Shown one piece after another: positions 8,975 through 17,296 of a stretch of 64,000 nt of DNA. Positions within the stretch are counted from its first letter, which is position 1, and each line of letters opens with the position of its first letter. A program made the translations under genes and the position numbers. Source of the DNA: Tessaracoccus oleiagri (GTDB lineage Bacteria; Actinomycetota; Actinomycetes; Propionibacteriales; Propionibacteriaceae); the NCBI RefSeq assembly GCF_900103275.1, contig NZ_FNGP01000004.1, forward strand, positions 124,001-188,000, in the 5' to 3' direction. The notes beneath the pieces were generated by a model. That model had not been told where the DNA came from and searched no databases. It saw nothing but the letters and a program-made list of their open reading frames with translations.

Positions 8975-10171
8975 TCAGCGCGCCCCGCGAGGCAGACGCA
9001 GCGCACGGGCGAACGCGGCGGTCCACGCGGCCCCCGCCCAGGCCATCCAACCGACGGCGCTCATCGCGGCCGGCAGGGATGCGACGAGGAGGAGCCCCGA
9101 GATCAGCAGCGGTCCGCCGAGCTGGCCGCCTTGGGTGAACATGGCCCAGATGCTCAGGAACTTCGCGCGCCCGACGTTGGGGCTGAGGTCCGCCCCGATC
9201 GTCATGTTGATGCCGGCCCCGAGCCCGTTGCCGACGCTCATCACCACGACCGCCACGACGAATCCGGTGGAGGTGGGGGACAGGGGCGCCAGGAGGAACC
9301 CGGCGCCGTAGACCACGAGGCACGCGATGAGGATGAGCGAACGCCCGAGCTGGTCCTTCAGGTAGCCGCCCGGGAACATGAGCACCATCTCCACGGCGGC
9401 CCCGACCGCGACGATGAGGGAGATCTGCGCCTCGCTCCAACCGAGCCGGGTGCCCCACAGCGCGATCAGGATCGGCTGCCCGACGCGGGCGGCCGCGAGC
9501 GTGACGATCGCGACCCCCGCGAGCGTGACGGCGCCCCACCGGATCCCCTGCTCGAGCTCCTGGGGCGTGCGCGACTCGCGGGCTCGGCGGGCCGTGTCGT
9601 CGAAGGAGGCGTTCAGGCGACGGACGAACAGCAGCCCCGTCGCCGCGACGGACGTGAGCACGGAGAAGGCGAACACCGACCACAGCGGGAGCCAGACCAG
9701 CAGGAGCGCGCCCGCCAGCGGCCCGACGAGGTTGCCGGCGCGCATGGTCCCGCCGAGCGCCGTCATGGCCTGCCCCCGCTGGTGCACGGGGAGCGCGTCG
9801 GCGACGACGGCCTGCCGCGCCAGCCCGAAGGCCGTGACGGCGGGGGAGCGCAGCACGAGCGCCAGGATGAACAGCGGCAACGACCAACGGCCCGGCCAGG
9901 CCATCGCCACCACGGTGACGGCCGTCAGGGCGGCGGCACTCGTCGTCGCGATGGCCATGGCGCGGCGGTCGCCCACCCGGTCGATGAACATGCCCACCGG
10001 CACCGTGGAGACGAGCGCGGCCGCGCCGGCGATGGCCACCAGGGCGCTCGCCAGCGCCTCGCCGGCACCGAGCTGCAGCGCCGCGAGGACGAGGATGGGG
10101 AGCACCGCGCCGGTACCCACCGAGAAGAGGAACGACGGCACCAGGACGGGCCAGAGGATCAGGCGGAACAA
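8975..10171 (-). CDS. MFS transporter
   Basis: The 398-residue protein is a 12-helix major facilitator. It contains the loop-2 signature MFIDRVGDRRAM after the second helix and the corresponding GGYLKDQLGRSLIL in the second half. Substrate is unknown; drug or metabolite efflux is usual for this type. The open frame runs far upstream through the PQ-loop gene and proA, which is only a shadow. The start chosen is TTG at 10171 because AAGGAG lies six bases before it and the first helix begins at once (LFRLILWPVLVPSFLF). It converges on proB with six bases between the stops. Confidence 0.85.
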   Translation of the reverse strand: MFRLILWPVLVPSFLFSVGTGAVLPILVLAALQLGAGEALASALVAIAGAAALVSTVPVGMFIDRVGDRRAMAIATTSAAALTAVTVVAMAWPGRWSLPLFILALVLRSPAVTAFGLARQAVVADALPVHQRGQAMTALGGTMRAGNLVGPLAGALLLVWLPLWSVFAFSVLTSVAATGLLFVRRLNASFDDTARRARESRTPQELEQGIRWGAVTLAGVAIVTLAAARVGQPILIALWGTRLGWSEAQISLIVAVGAAVEMVLMFPGGYLKDQLGRSLILIACLVVYGAGFLLAPLSPTSTGFVVAVVVMSVGNGLGAGINMTIGADLSPNVGRAKFLSIWAMFTQGGQLGGPLLISGLLLVASLPAAMSAVGWMAWAGAAWTAAFARALRLPRGAR

Positions 10172-10309
10172 GGCGCTCCTTCCACGCTGCCGGGCCAGCT
10201 TAGTGCCGCGCCGAACCACCCACTGACAGCCCGTTTTGGCGTGGCGTCGACGGGGCCCTATTGTTCTCGCGGCAGGTGCGTTCCTGCCCTTGTTTCGGAA
10301 GCGTGAAAA

Positions 10310-10933
10310 ATGGATATCGTCGGGCTCTTGGCATGGCTTGCGGCAGCAGTGGGAACATCGACGGCGGTGCCCCAACTGGCAAGGATCCTGCGTACCCGGG
10401 TGACCACCGGCGTCTCGACGAAACTGTGGCAACTGAGCCTGCTGAGCGCCGTCGCCTGGACCGCCCACGGCTACCTCACCGAGCAGCACGCCATCACCTG
10501 GCCGACCGCCGCCGTGGGCCTCCTGCAGGCGACGATCCTCGTCGCGGTGGCCCGGTCCGAGGGCGCGGGAATGCTGCGCACGTTCCTGCCGCCCGTCCTC
10601 GGCGGCGTGGCCATGATCGCGCTCAACGTGGCCATGGGCCCGGTCGTCTTCGGCGCCGTCATCACCCTCGCACCGACGATGGGCCAGCTCGCCCAGCTGA
10701 GGGTGATGCATCGCGCCTCGGACCTGTTCGGCGTCTCCCGGGACTACCTGGTCCTGAACCTCGCCGCCCAGGCCCTCTGGCTGGGCTACGGGCTGCTGGC
10801 CGTGGAATGGGCGATGCGCGTCTCCGCCGGCACGATGACGGTGCTCGCGTCGGTCTCGCTGGCGTACTACCTCCACCGCCGGCTGCGGCTGGCGCGGGCG
10901 GCGGAGACGCTGGCCGTCGGGGCCGCGGCCTGA
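10310..10933 (+). CDS. PQ-loop (SWEET-like) membrane protein
   Basis: The 207-residue protein is almost wholly hydrophobic with six or seven predicted helices. The first unit has the PQ-loop consensus VPQLARILRTRVTTGVSTKLW, characteristic of SWEET/SemiSWEET sugar carriers and related amino-acid exporters. The second unit keeps the spacing (APTMGQLAQLRVMHR) but not the PQ pair. Bacterial SemiSWEETs are normally about 90 residues with three helices and work as dimers; this protein looks like two such units fused, with a decayed second loop. Substrate cannot be predicted. It stands alone between the divergent MFS gene and proA. Confidence 0.65.
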   Translation: MDIVGLLAWLAAAVGTSTAVPQLARILRTRVTTGVSTKLWQLSLLSAVAWTAHGYLTEQHAITWPTAAVGLLQATILVAVARSEGAGMLRTFLPPVLGGVAMIALNVAMGPVVFGAVITLAPTMGQLAQLRVMHRASDLFGVSRDYLVLNLAAQALWLGYGLLAVEWAMRVSAGTMTVLASVSLAYYLHRRLRLARAAETLAVGAAA

Positions 10934-10984
10934 GGCCACGGACATCCCGGGCCCGCACGGTCGGTGGCTGTCTAAGCTTGGGGC

Positions 10985-12226
10985 ATGTCGTTCATGGATC
11001 AGGCAGTAGCCGCCCGCAGGGCCGCGCAGGAACTCGCGACGCTCGACCGCGCCACCAAGGACCGCGCCCTCCACGCGATGGCCGACGCCCTGGCCGCGGC
11101 CGAGGCGGAGCTCATCGCGGCCAACGAGGCCGATGTCGCCCGCGCCCGGGAGGCCGGTACGGAGGAGTCGATCGTCGACCGCCTGAAGCTCACGCCCGCG
11201 CGGGTCGCCGCGATGGTGCAGGGCCTGCGGGACCTCGCGGCGCTGCCCGATCCGGTGGGCGACGTGGTGCGTGGCTGGCGACTCCCCAACGGTGTCTCGG
11301 TGCGGCAGGTGCGCGTGCCGCTCGGGGTGCTGGGCATCATCTACGAGGCCCGGCCCAACGTGACTGCCGACGCCGCAGGGATCGCACTGAAGTCGGGCAA
11401 CGCCGCGCTCCTGCGTGGGTCCAGTTCGGCGCTGGAGTCCAACCGGGTCACCGTCCGCGCCCTCCGCAAGGGCCTCGAGGCCGCGGGCGTCACGCCCGAC
11501 GCCGTCCACCTGGTCGAGGGTGGTCGCGAGGTCACCACCGAGATGATGACGGCCCGCGGCTACATCGACGTGCTGATCCCGCGCGGCGGTGCGGGGCTCA
11601 TCAACGCTGTGGTGAACGGATCCACCGTCCCCGTCATCGAGACCGGCACCGGCAACTGCCACGTCTTCGTCGACGCCGGGGCCGACCAGTCCAAGGCGCT
11701 GGACATCCTCCTCAACGCCAAGACCCAGCGGCCGAGCGTGTGCAACGCCGCCGAGACGCTGCTGGTCCACCGGGACATCGCCGACGAGTTCCTCCCGAGG
11801 GCGTTCGAGGCGCTGCGGGGCGCGGGCGTCACCGTCCACGGGGGCGATGACGTGCGGCGCTTCTCCGACGAGGTCGTGCCGGCCACCCCGGACGAGTTCG
11901 ACGGCGAGTACCTCTCGCTCGACCTCGCCGCCAAGGTGGTGGACTCCATCGACGAGGCCATTGACCACATCCGCGCGCACACCACCGGCCACTCCGAGAC
12001 GATCGTCACCGAGTCGCGCGACTCGATCGCCCGCTTCACCGCGGAGATCGACGCCGCCGCCGTGCTCGTCAACGCGTCCAGCCGCTTCGTCGACGGGGGC
12101 GAGTTCGGGTTCGGGGCGGAGATCGGCATCTCCACGCAGAAGCTGCACTCGCGGGGCCCGATGGGGCTCCCGGAGATGACCTCCACCAAGTACATCATCG
12201 AAGGCTCGGGCCAGACGCGCGCGTGA
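10985..12226 (+). CDS. proA: Gamma-glutamyl phosphate reductase
   Basis: ProA reduces glutamyl-5-phosphate to the semialdehyde with NADPH, the second step of proline synthesis. The 413-residue aldehyde-dehydrogenase-like protein has [46 protein letters not shown], the catalytic cysteine in [14 protein letters not shown] and the C-terminal [24 protein letters not shown]. Length and motifs are normal. TAAGCT lies six bases before the ATG and there is no Shine-Dalgarno sequence, so the transcript is probably leaderless. Confidence 0.98.
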   Translation: MSFMDQAVAARRAAQELATLDRATKDRALHAMADALAAAEAELIAANEADVARAREAGTEESIVDRLKLTPARVAAMVQGLRDLAALPDPVGDVVRGWRLPNGVSVRQVRVPLGVLGIIYEARPNVTADAAGIALKSGNAALLRGSSSALESNRVTVRALRKGLEAAGVTPDAVHLVEGGREVTTEMMTARGYIDVLIPRGGAGLINAVVNGSTVPVIETGTGNCHVFVDAGADQSKALDILLNAKTQRPSVCNAAETLLVHRDIADEFLPRAFEALRGAGVTVHGGDDVRRFSDEVVPATPDEFDGEYLSLDLAAKVVDSIDEAIDHIRAHTTGHSETIVTESRDSIARFTAEIDAAAVLVNASSRFVDGGEFGFGAEIGISTQKLHSRGPMGLPEMTSTKYIIEGSGQTRA

Positions 12227-12244
12227 TTCGCTAGGATCACCCGC

Positions 12245-12382
12245 ATGAATCTTGTGTTGCTCGAAGCCGAGGCCACCGGCGGACTGCCCCCGATCCTGAC
12301 GGGCATCATCTCGCTCGCCGTCCTGCTGACCGCCCTCGGCATCGTCGTCGCCATGGGCATGGGTCGCCCGAACAGCAAGTGA
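12245..12382 (+). CDS. 45-residue single-pass membrane peptide upstream of nadD
   Basis: This short ORF encodes 45 residues: a mildly acidic N-terminus ([13 protein letters not shown]), one transmembrane helix ([20 protein letters not shown]) and the tail MGMGRPNSK. Its stop overlaps the nadD start by four bases (GTGA), so the two genes are co-translated. TAGGAT seven bases before the ATG makes a leaderless start for the whole nadD-rsfS operon. Good codon use, a well-formed helix and the overlap all say it is real. I do not know a family for it. Confidence 0.7.
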   Translation: MNLVLLEAEATGGLPPILTGIISLAVLLTALGIVVAMGMGRPNSK

Positions 12383-13047
12383 CCTCCACCGAGCTCGGCA
12401 TAGCCCGCGCCGGGCGCGAGAAGCGCTACCGGCTGGGCGTCATGGGCGGTACCTTCGACCCGATCCACCACGGCCACCTCGTGGCCGCCTCGGAGGTGGC
12501 CGCCAAGTTCGGGCTCGACGAGGTCGTGTTCGTCCCCACCGGCGTGCCCTGGCAGAAGTCGCACCGCGACGTGTCGCTCGCCGAGGACCGCTACCTGATG
12601 ACGGTGATCGCCACCGCGTCGAACCCGCGGTTCTCCGTCTCCCGGGTGGACATCGACCGGCCGGGCAACACGTACACGGTCGACACGCTGAAGGACCTGC
12701 GCCGGGAGCGGGGCGAGGACGTCGACCTCTTCTTCATCACCGGTGCCGACGCCGTCCGGCAGATCCTCACCTGGCGGGGCGCCGACGAACTGTTCGACCT
12801 GGCCCACTTCGTCGGCGTGACGCGCCCGGGCGTGCCCATGACCGCCGACGACCTCAAGCACCTCCCGCCGAAGGCGGTCACCCTCCTCGAGGTGCCCGCG
12901 CTGGCGATCTCCTCGACGAACTGCCGTGAGCGCTCGAGGCAGGGCGAGCCCATCTGGTACCTCGTGCCCGACGGGATCGTGCAGTACATCGCCAAACGAG
13001 GCCTCTACCCCCAAGACCAATCTGGAGTACCGCGTGACCGCAACTGA
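12379..13047 (+). CDS. nadD: Nicotinate-nucleotide adenylyltransferase
   Basis: NadD adenylates nicotinate mononucleotide in NAD synthesis. The 222-residue protein has the nucleotidyltransferase motif [44 protein letters not shown] and the C-terminal ISSTNCRER, a variant of the usual ISSTxIR. The GTG start overlaps the stop of the upstream membrane peptide. About 15 residues precede the first core strand, which is normal in actinobacteria. It is followed with a 14-base overlap by rsfS, a very common pairing. Confidence 0.95.
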   Translation: MTSTELGIARAGREKRYRLGVMGGTFDPIHHGHLVAASEVAAKFGLDEVVFVPTGVPWQKSHRDVSLAEDRYLMTVIATASNPRFSVSRVDIDRPGNTYTVDTLKDLRRERGEDVDLFFITGADAVRQILTWRGADELFDLAHFVGVTRPGVPMTADDLKHLPPKAVTLLEVPALAISSTNCRERSRQGEPIWYLVPDGIVQYIAKRGLYPQDQSGVPRDRN

Positions 13048-13402
13048 CGAAGCCCTCGAGACCACCCGGGAGGCGGCCCGCGCCGCCTCGGCGAAGCTGG
13101 CCGAGAACGTGGTGGCGTTCGACGTCAGCGAGCAGCTCAACATCACCGACGTGTTCCTCGTGTGCTCGGCGGGGAACGAACGCCAGGTGAGCGCGATCGT
13201 CGACGCCATCGAGGAGCAGCTCCTGAAGATCGGCCGTAAGCCGGCGCGCCGCGAGGGCGACCGCGAGAATCGCTGGGTGCTGCTCGACTACATCGACGTG
13301 GTGGTCCACGTCCAGCACGACGAGGAGCGCGTCCTCTACAACCTGGAGCGGCTCTGGAAGGACTGCCCGGAGATCGACCTGGAGCTCCCGGAAGCGTCGT
13401 GA
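13034..13402 (+). CDS. rsfS: Ribosomal silencing factor RsfS
   Basis: RsfS (RsfA/YbeB) binds L14 on the 50S subunit and blocks joining with 30S during starvation. The 122-residue protein has the family pattern [28 protein letters not shown] and [21 protein letters not shown]. The GTG at 13034 lies inside the nadD end after CTGGAG; the longer open frame adds residues that are a shadow of nadD. The phosphatase gene starts inside the last codon (GTGA). Confidence 0.95.
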   Translation: MTATDEALETTREAARAASAKLAENVVAFDVSEQLNITDVFLVCSAGNERQVSAIVDAIEEQLLKIGRKPARREGDRENRWVLLDYIDVVVHVQHDEERVLYNLERLWKDCPEIDLELPEAS

Positions 13403-14046
13403 CCCGCCTGATCGTCCTGCGGCACGGCGAGACGCTGTGGAACCGCGACCGACGCATGCAGGGCCAGGCCGACGTCGAACTGAACGCCCGCGGAATCTCG
13501 CAGGCGAGGGCAGCGGCCGCGGCGCTGGCCGGTGAGCACTTCGACGCGATCTACTCCTCGCCCCTCAAACGCGCCTCCGTGACCGCCCGCGTCGTCGCCG
13601 AGTCCAAGGGGCTGCCGGTGCGCCTCGACGAGCGACTGGGGGAGATCCACGTCGGGTCGTGGTCGGGCCGCACCGCCGCCGAGATCCACCTCGAGTTCCC
13701 CGGCCAGCAGGAGCTGTACTTCGCCGGCCGGGACTATCGCCGCTCGTCGACGGGGGAGACCGCCGCCGAGGTGGGCGACCGGGCCGAGGCCGTGGTGGGC
13801 GACATCGTCGCGGCGCATCCCGAGGGCACGGTCCTGCTCGTCTCGCACGGCTACTTCACCCAGCTGCTGGTGTCGCGGCTGCTCGGCATCGAGGGTTTCG
13901 GCAACCGCCTCGGGACGCTGCGCAACGCCCACTGGTGCGAACTCCGGCACGATCATGGACGCTGGTACCTGGTGACGTACAACATCGGCCAAGATCGTCC
14001 TGACGACGTGATCGGCACTGCTGATAGTCCTGCCCCGCGCGAATGA
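13399..14046 (+). CDS. Histidine phosphatase family protein (phosphoglycerate-mutase-like)
   Basis: The 215-residue protein has the RHG motif near the N-terminus (LIVLRHGETLWN), the second-half YSSPLKRASVTARVVA, and the catalytic SHGYFTQLLVSRLL. It is coupled to rsfS by a GTGA overlap, the position occupied in many actinobacteria by a phosphatase of this family; some of these act on glucosyl-3-phosphoglycerate or phosphosugars, others have no assigned substrate. The exact substrate here is not shown. Confidence 0.88.
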   Translation: MTRLIVLRHGETLWNRDRRMQGQADVELNARGISQARAAAAALAGEHFDAIYSSPLKRASVTARVVAESKGLPVRLDERLGEIHVGSWSGRTAAEIHLEFPGQQELYFAGRDYRRSSTGETAAEVGDRAEAVVGDIVAAHPEGTVLLVSHGYFTQLLVSRLLGIEGFGNRLGTLRNAHWCELRHDHGRWYLVTYNIGQDRPDDVIGTADSPAPRE

Positions 14047-14099
14047 TCCCGGCGAGGCATGAGAAGGTTTGAACAAGGAACTCGTAAGGAGGATCAGCG

Positions 14100-15767
14100 G
14101 TGAAGCTGAGGCTGGGCACGCGAGGCACTGATCTCGCCAAGGCACGGACCAACCAGGTGGCGGAGGGCCTGCGGGCGTTGGGCCACGACGTCGAGGTGGT
14201 GCCCGTGACGACGGCCGAGCCGGACGCCAACCACATGGACGACGGGCTGTCGTTCCGGGGCCAGTTCGCCGCCGAGCTGCGCCAGGCACTCCGCGACGGA
14301 TCCGTGGACGCCGTGGTCCACTCGACCAAGGACATCCCCATCGGGGAGCAGCGCCAGCCCGACCTGGTGATCGCCGCCGTACCGCTGCGCGACGACTGGC
14401 GCGACGCGCTGGTGTCGCGGAACCGCCTCCGGCTGCGCGCGTTGCCGCGTCAGGCCCGCGTGGGCGTGACGTCGCTCCGGCGCATCGCGCAGATCAGGCG
14501 GATCCGGCCCGACCTCACCTTCGTCGACGTCGGGGGCACGATGGCCGAACGCCTCGCCCGCGTCCAGCCGGGCGACCTCGACGCGGTGGTGCTCTCCGCG
14601 TCGGCGCTGCAGCGCACCGGCATGATCGACCAGGTGGCCGAGTTCCTCGACATCCTCCCCGCGCCCGGGCAGGGGGCGAAGTCCATCGAGTGCCGCGCGG
14701 CCGACAGGGACGTCATGGAGGCGCTCGCCGCGCTCGAGGACCTCGAGACCCGCATCTGCGTCGCCGCCGAGCGTGACTTCCTGTTCCGGCTGGGTGCCGA
14801 CTACCGCATGCCCGTGGGCGCGCTCGTGTCGCGGCGCTCGATCCTGAACCTCAAGGCCGCCGCGACGAGCGTCGACGGAAGCCGCTACATCCAGCTCGAG
14901 ATCGGTATGCCCACGTCGCTCCTGCACGCCAAGCGTGCCGGCGAGCGGATGGCGCAGGCGTTCCTGGAGCGCGGCGTGATGGAGTTCCTCTCGCCCGAGG
15001 CGCTCGCCGACGTCCGGTTCTCCGCCCAGCACGACGAGGAGACCGGCACCCTGGACGAACTGGGGCCCGACGCCCCGCACATCCTTCTGCCCCGGCAGGA
15101 GGGCCGACTCTCCTCCTCGTTCCGGGAGCGGGGGATCAGCATCGACACCGCCCCGCTGCAGATCGCCACGATCCTCGACGGGGCCACGAACCTCATGGAC
15201 GACGCGGACTGGGTGTTGTTCCCGTCGGCGCACACGATCTGGGCGGTGCGCGAGTTCGGCTGGGAGATCCCGAAGGACAAGAAGATCGCCGCCATGGGTT
15301 CCACGACGCGAGAACTGCTCGAGGAACTCGGGCTGGAGGTCCACCTGTCCCCGGAGGGCACGGCCAGTTCGAAGCGCCTCATCGACCTGTTCCCCGAAGG
15401 CTCCGGACGCGTCGTGATCCCGTGCGCCGACGACCTCAGCACCCGGTTGCAGGACGGGCTCAGCGCCAAGGGTTACGACGTCCAGCGCATGCCGGTCTAC
15501 CACATGGTCGACCTCGAGGAGGTGGCCGGTTGGGTCCTCGACGGCTGGGAGAACGCACGCTACGACGCCATCCTGCTGACCTCGCCCTCCGTGGCGCGGA
15601 GCGCGCTCAACCTCCTTCCCCGCAACGGCACGATGGTGCTGGCCTGGGACGAGGACACGGCGAAGGTGCTCCGCGAGGCCGGGGTCGACGTGGCCGCCGT
15701 GGCCTCGACGAAGGACGACTCGGGCGTCGACCAACTCGCCGCCGCGGTCAGGGAACGCAGGAAATAG
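14100..15767 (+). CDS. hemC: HemC-HemD fusion with an unusual HemC domain
   Basis: Residues 1-310 are a porphobilinogen-deaminase fold (LRLGTRGTDLAKARTNQV, VVHSTKDIP with the catalytic Asp 78, SLRRIAQIRRIRPDL, APGQGAKSIECRA). Residues 320-555 resemble uroporphyrinogen-III synthase (WVLFPSAHTIWAV, IPCADDLSTRLQDGLSAKGYDV, AILLTSPSVARSALNLL). In normal HemC a cysteine in RLxGGCxxPxG holds the dipyrromethane cofactor; here that segment is RLGADYRMPVG with Tyr 235 in its place, and the Arg of the RGNxxTR segment is Gly 145. Either another cysteine (Cys 220 lies near) serves, the HemC half is inactive, or it has another job. The GTG follows AAGGAGG, and the rest of the protein is well conserved, so this is not simple decay. 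Confidence 0.8.
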   Translation: MKLRLGTRGTDLAKARTNQVAEGLRALGHDVEVVPVTTAEPDANHMDDGLSFRGQFAAELRQALRDGSVDAVVHSTKDIPIGEQRQPDLVIAAVPLRDDWRDALVSRNRLRLRALPRQARVGVTSLRRIAQIRRIRPDLTFVDVGGTMAERLARVQPGDLDAVVLSASALQRTGMIDQVAEFLDILPAPGQGAKSIECRAADRDVMEALAALEDLETRICVAAERDFLFRLGADYRMPVGALVSRRSILNLKAAATSVDGSRYIQLEIGMPTSLLHAKRAGERMAQAFLERGVMEFLSPEALADVRFSAQHDEETGTLDELGPDAPHILLPRQEGRLSSSFRERGISIDTAPLQIATILDGATNLMDDADWVLFPSAHTIWAVREFGWEIPKDKKIAAMGSTTRELLEELGLEVHLSPEGTASSKRLIDLFPEGSGRVVIPCADDLSTRLQDGLSAKGYDVQRMPVYHMVDLEEVAGWVLDGWENARYDAILLTSPSVARSALNLLPRNGTMVLAWDEDTAKVLREAGVDVAAVASTKDDSGVDQLAAAVRERRK

Positions 15768-15809
15768 TCGGTCCGGAGCGCCCCCGGAAATAAGTCGCGA
15801 AATTCTTTT

Positions 15810-15849
15810 GCCGCCGCTGTTGACTTCTTGTCCGGCGGCGGCTTAAGGT
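15810..15849 (+). promoter_or_regulatory. Promoter with inverted repeat around the -35 box
   Basis: TTGACT (15820-15825) and TAAGGT (15844-15849) with an 18-base spacer form a strong promoter. GCCGCCGC (15810-15817) and its exact inverted copy GCGGCGGC (15835-15842) bracket the -35 box, so a regulator could cover it. The predicted message begins near 15856 and carries the 22-codon ORF with a strong ribosome-binding site. Confidence 0.6.
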
Positions 15850-15882
15850 TGTCCCGGATTCGATGAAGAAAGGAGAGGTCCC

Positions 15883-15951
15883 ATGTTGATTCGCAACAAG
15901 ACGCAGGCGCCGTTCGGCAGCCGCGGGGTCGTCTCCGTCCTCGCCGCGTAG
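15883..15951 (+). CDS. 22-residue leader-like peptide
   Basis: The ORF encodes a basic then hydrophobic peptide, start MLIRNKTQAP and end GVVSVLAA. AAAGGAGAGG lies five to six bases before the ATG, much stronger than most sites in this window, and the promoter is close upstream. It lies 150 bases before the 76-codon gene. Such a position suits an attenuating leader or a coupled small peptide. No Cys, Trp, His or Leu run is present that would point to a known amino-acid attenuator, and I do not recognise the sequence. Confidence 0.5.
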   Translation: MLIRNKTQAPFGSRGVVSVLAA

Positions 15952-16101
15952 CCGCCCAGCGCTCGCCCAGTTCCTTCCAGCACACACCCGCCCGACGGCG
16001 GCACTGCTGGCACGCCTTTTCCAGGTACCCCATTCTTGCTTCGGCATGCCATTTCGTCGCGCCCGAAAAAGCGACGCACTTTTGAAGAAGAGATATTCAT
16101 C

Positions 16102-16332
16102 ATGCACACCCAAATGACCGACCAATTGGTGCACGTCGTTTCCGTGTCGTCGGCCCAGAAGCCTCCGTCGATCCTCGATCGCGTGGCACTGCGTGTCGGG
16201 CTGTGGCTCATCCAATGGGGCACCGGCCGGCCGACGGCGGCCCGCGACGGCCTCGCGAACCGGGAACTCCTCGACCGCGAACTGCGCGAGCGCCGATACC
16301 AGCAGCGCCTCGACCTGCACCGTCCCTACTGA
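16102..16332 (+). CDS. Small uncharacterised protein (76 residues)
   Basis: The ATG at 16102 follows GAAGAAGAGA. The product has a polar N-terminus (MHTQMTDQLVHVVSVSS), a short amphipathic or membrane-touching helix (ILDRVALRVGLWLIQWG) and a strongly charged C-terminal helix (ANRELLDRELRERRYQQRL). It looks like a small membrane-associated or nucleic-acid-related actinobacterial protein without a known role. The frame is open to 16036 but no better start is seen. It lies behind the 22-codon ORF and before a perfect hairpin, so the two small genes form one unit. Confidence 0.6.
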   Translation: MHTQMTDQLVHVVSVSSAQKPPSILDRVALRVGLWLIQWGTGRPTAARDGLANRELLDRELRERRYQQRLDLHRPY

Positions 16333-16342
16333 ACCAGCCACC

Positions 16343-16370
16343 GGGCCCGGCACCACCAGGTGCCGGGCCC
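16343..16370 (+). terminator. Hairpin after the small-protein unit
   Basis: A 12 bp perfect stem (16343-16354 with 16359-16370) with loop ACCA starts 10 bases after the stop codon. No U run follows. Confidence 0.6.
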
Positions 16371-16402
16371 GACCACTTCTCGGGCGGCCCTAGACTGCGG
16401 TC

Positions 16403-17296
16403 ATGAGGATCGCGTTCATCGGGGCGGGTGCCGTGGGTGGCTGGTTCGGCGGGAGGCTCCTCGAAGCGGGCCACGAGGTGGCCTACGTCGCGCGGGGAGC
16501 GACGCTCGAGGCGCTCCGCGACCAGGGCCTAGTCCTGAACGGGGCGGCAGGGCGCCCGGTGTCCGCGGTGCGGTCGGCTGCCGAGCTCGGCGACTGCGAC
16601 GTGATCTTCCTCACCGTCAAGGCGACCCGGGACACCGATTTGCGTGCACTCCTCGCCGGGGCGCCCGATGCCCCCGTCGCCGTCACGCTCAACGCCGTGG
16701 ACGCGCCGGGCCGGGTCGCCGAGGTCGTGGGGCGCCACCGCACCTGGCCCGGAGTGGTCCGGGGCTTCTTCCACCACGTCGGCCCCGGGCGGGTGGACTT
16801 CCGCGGGGGCCCGGCGTCCTACGTGTTCGGGACGTTCGACGGGACGCCCCACCCGCTGGCCGACCGGCTGGCGCGGGAGCTCACGTCGGCCGGTATCGAG
16901 AGCCGGGTCCACCCGCAGGTGTGGCTGGACCTGTGGGAGAAGGCGATGTTCGTGACCTGCTTCGGCGCTCTCGGGGCGCTGACGTCGCAGCCGCTCGGCG
17001 CCCTGCGGACCGCGCACCGCCGCTCCCTGCGCGCCCTGATGGAGGAGGTGTTCGCAGTTGCCGTCGCCGCGGGCGTCGAACTCGACGGGGGGACCGTCGA
17101 CCGGGTGATGGCGTTCGCCGACCGCATGCCGGCCACCGCCACCAGTTCGATGCAGCGCGACCTCGCCGCAGGTACCACCGGGGAGCTCGACGCCCAGGTC
17201 GGCGCCATCTGCCGGCTGGGCGCCGCCCATTCGGTGGACGTGAGGCTGCACGACCTGCTGCTGGACGTCCTGGCGCCCGACCTGGCACGCGGATGA
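16403..17296 (+). CDS. panE: 2-dehydropantoate 2-reductase (ketopantoate reductase)
   Basis: The 297-residue protein has the NADP-binding start MRIAFIGAGAVGGWFGGRL, an FLTVKATRD segment, and a C-terminal domain with LWEKAMFVTCFGALGAL and TSSMQRDLAAG, matching the ApbA/PanE family that makes pantoate for coenzyme A. Family members with this divergence may also act on other 2-oxo acids, so the substrate is probable rather than certain. TAGACT six bases before the ATG indicates a leaderless mRNA. The next gene overlaps its stop by ATGA. Confidence 0.85.
   Translation: MRIAFIGAGAVGGWFGGRLLEAGHEVAYVARGATLEALRDQGLVLNGAAGRPVSAVRSAAELGDCDVIFLTVKATRDTDLRALLAGAPDAPVAVTLNAVDAPGRVAEVVGRHRTWPGVVRGFFHHVGPGRVDFRGGPASYVFGTFDGTPHPLADRLARELTSAGIESRVHPQVWLDLWEKAMFVTCFGALGALTSQPLGALRTAHRRSLRALMEEVFAVAVAAGVELDGGTVDRVMAFADRMPATATSSMQRDLAAGTTGELDAQVGAICRLGAAHSVDVRLHDLLLDVLAPDLARG

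Noticed and set aside
10172-12148. 5' extension of the MFS frame, giving 1057 codons
   Set aside because: The extension runs antisense through proA and the PQ-loop gene; a TTG with AAGGAG just before the first helix is the real start.
14059-14103. 14-codon ORF ending in the HemC start
   Set aside because: It overlaps the GTG by GTGA, but the HemC gene has its own AAGGAGG site and the ORF lacks a promoter box or ribosome-binding site.
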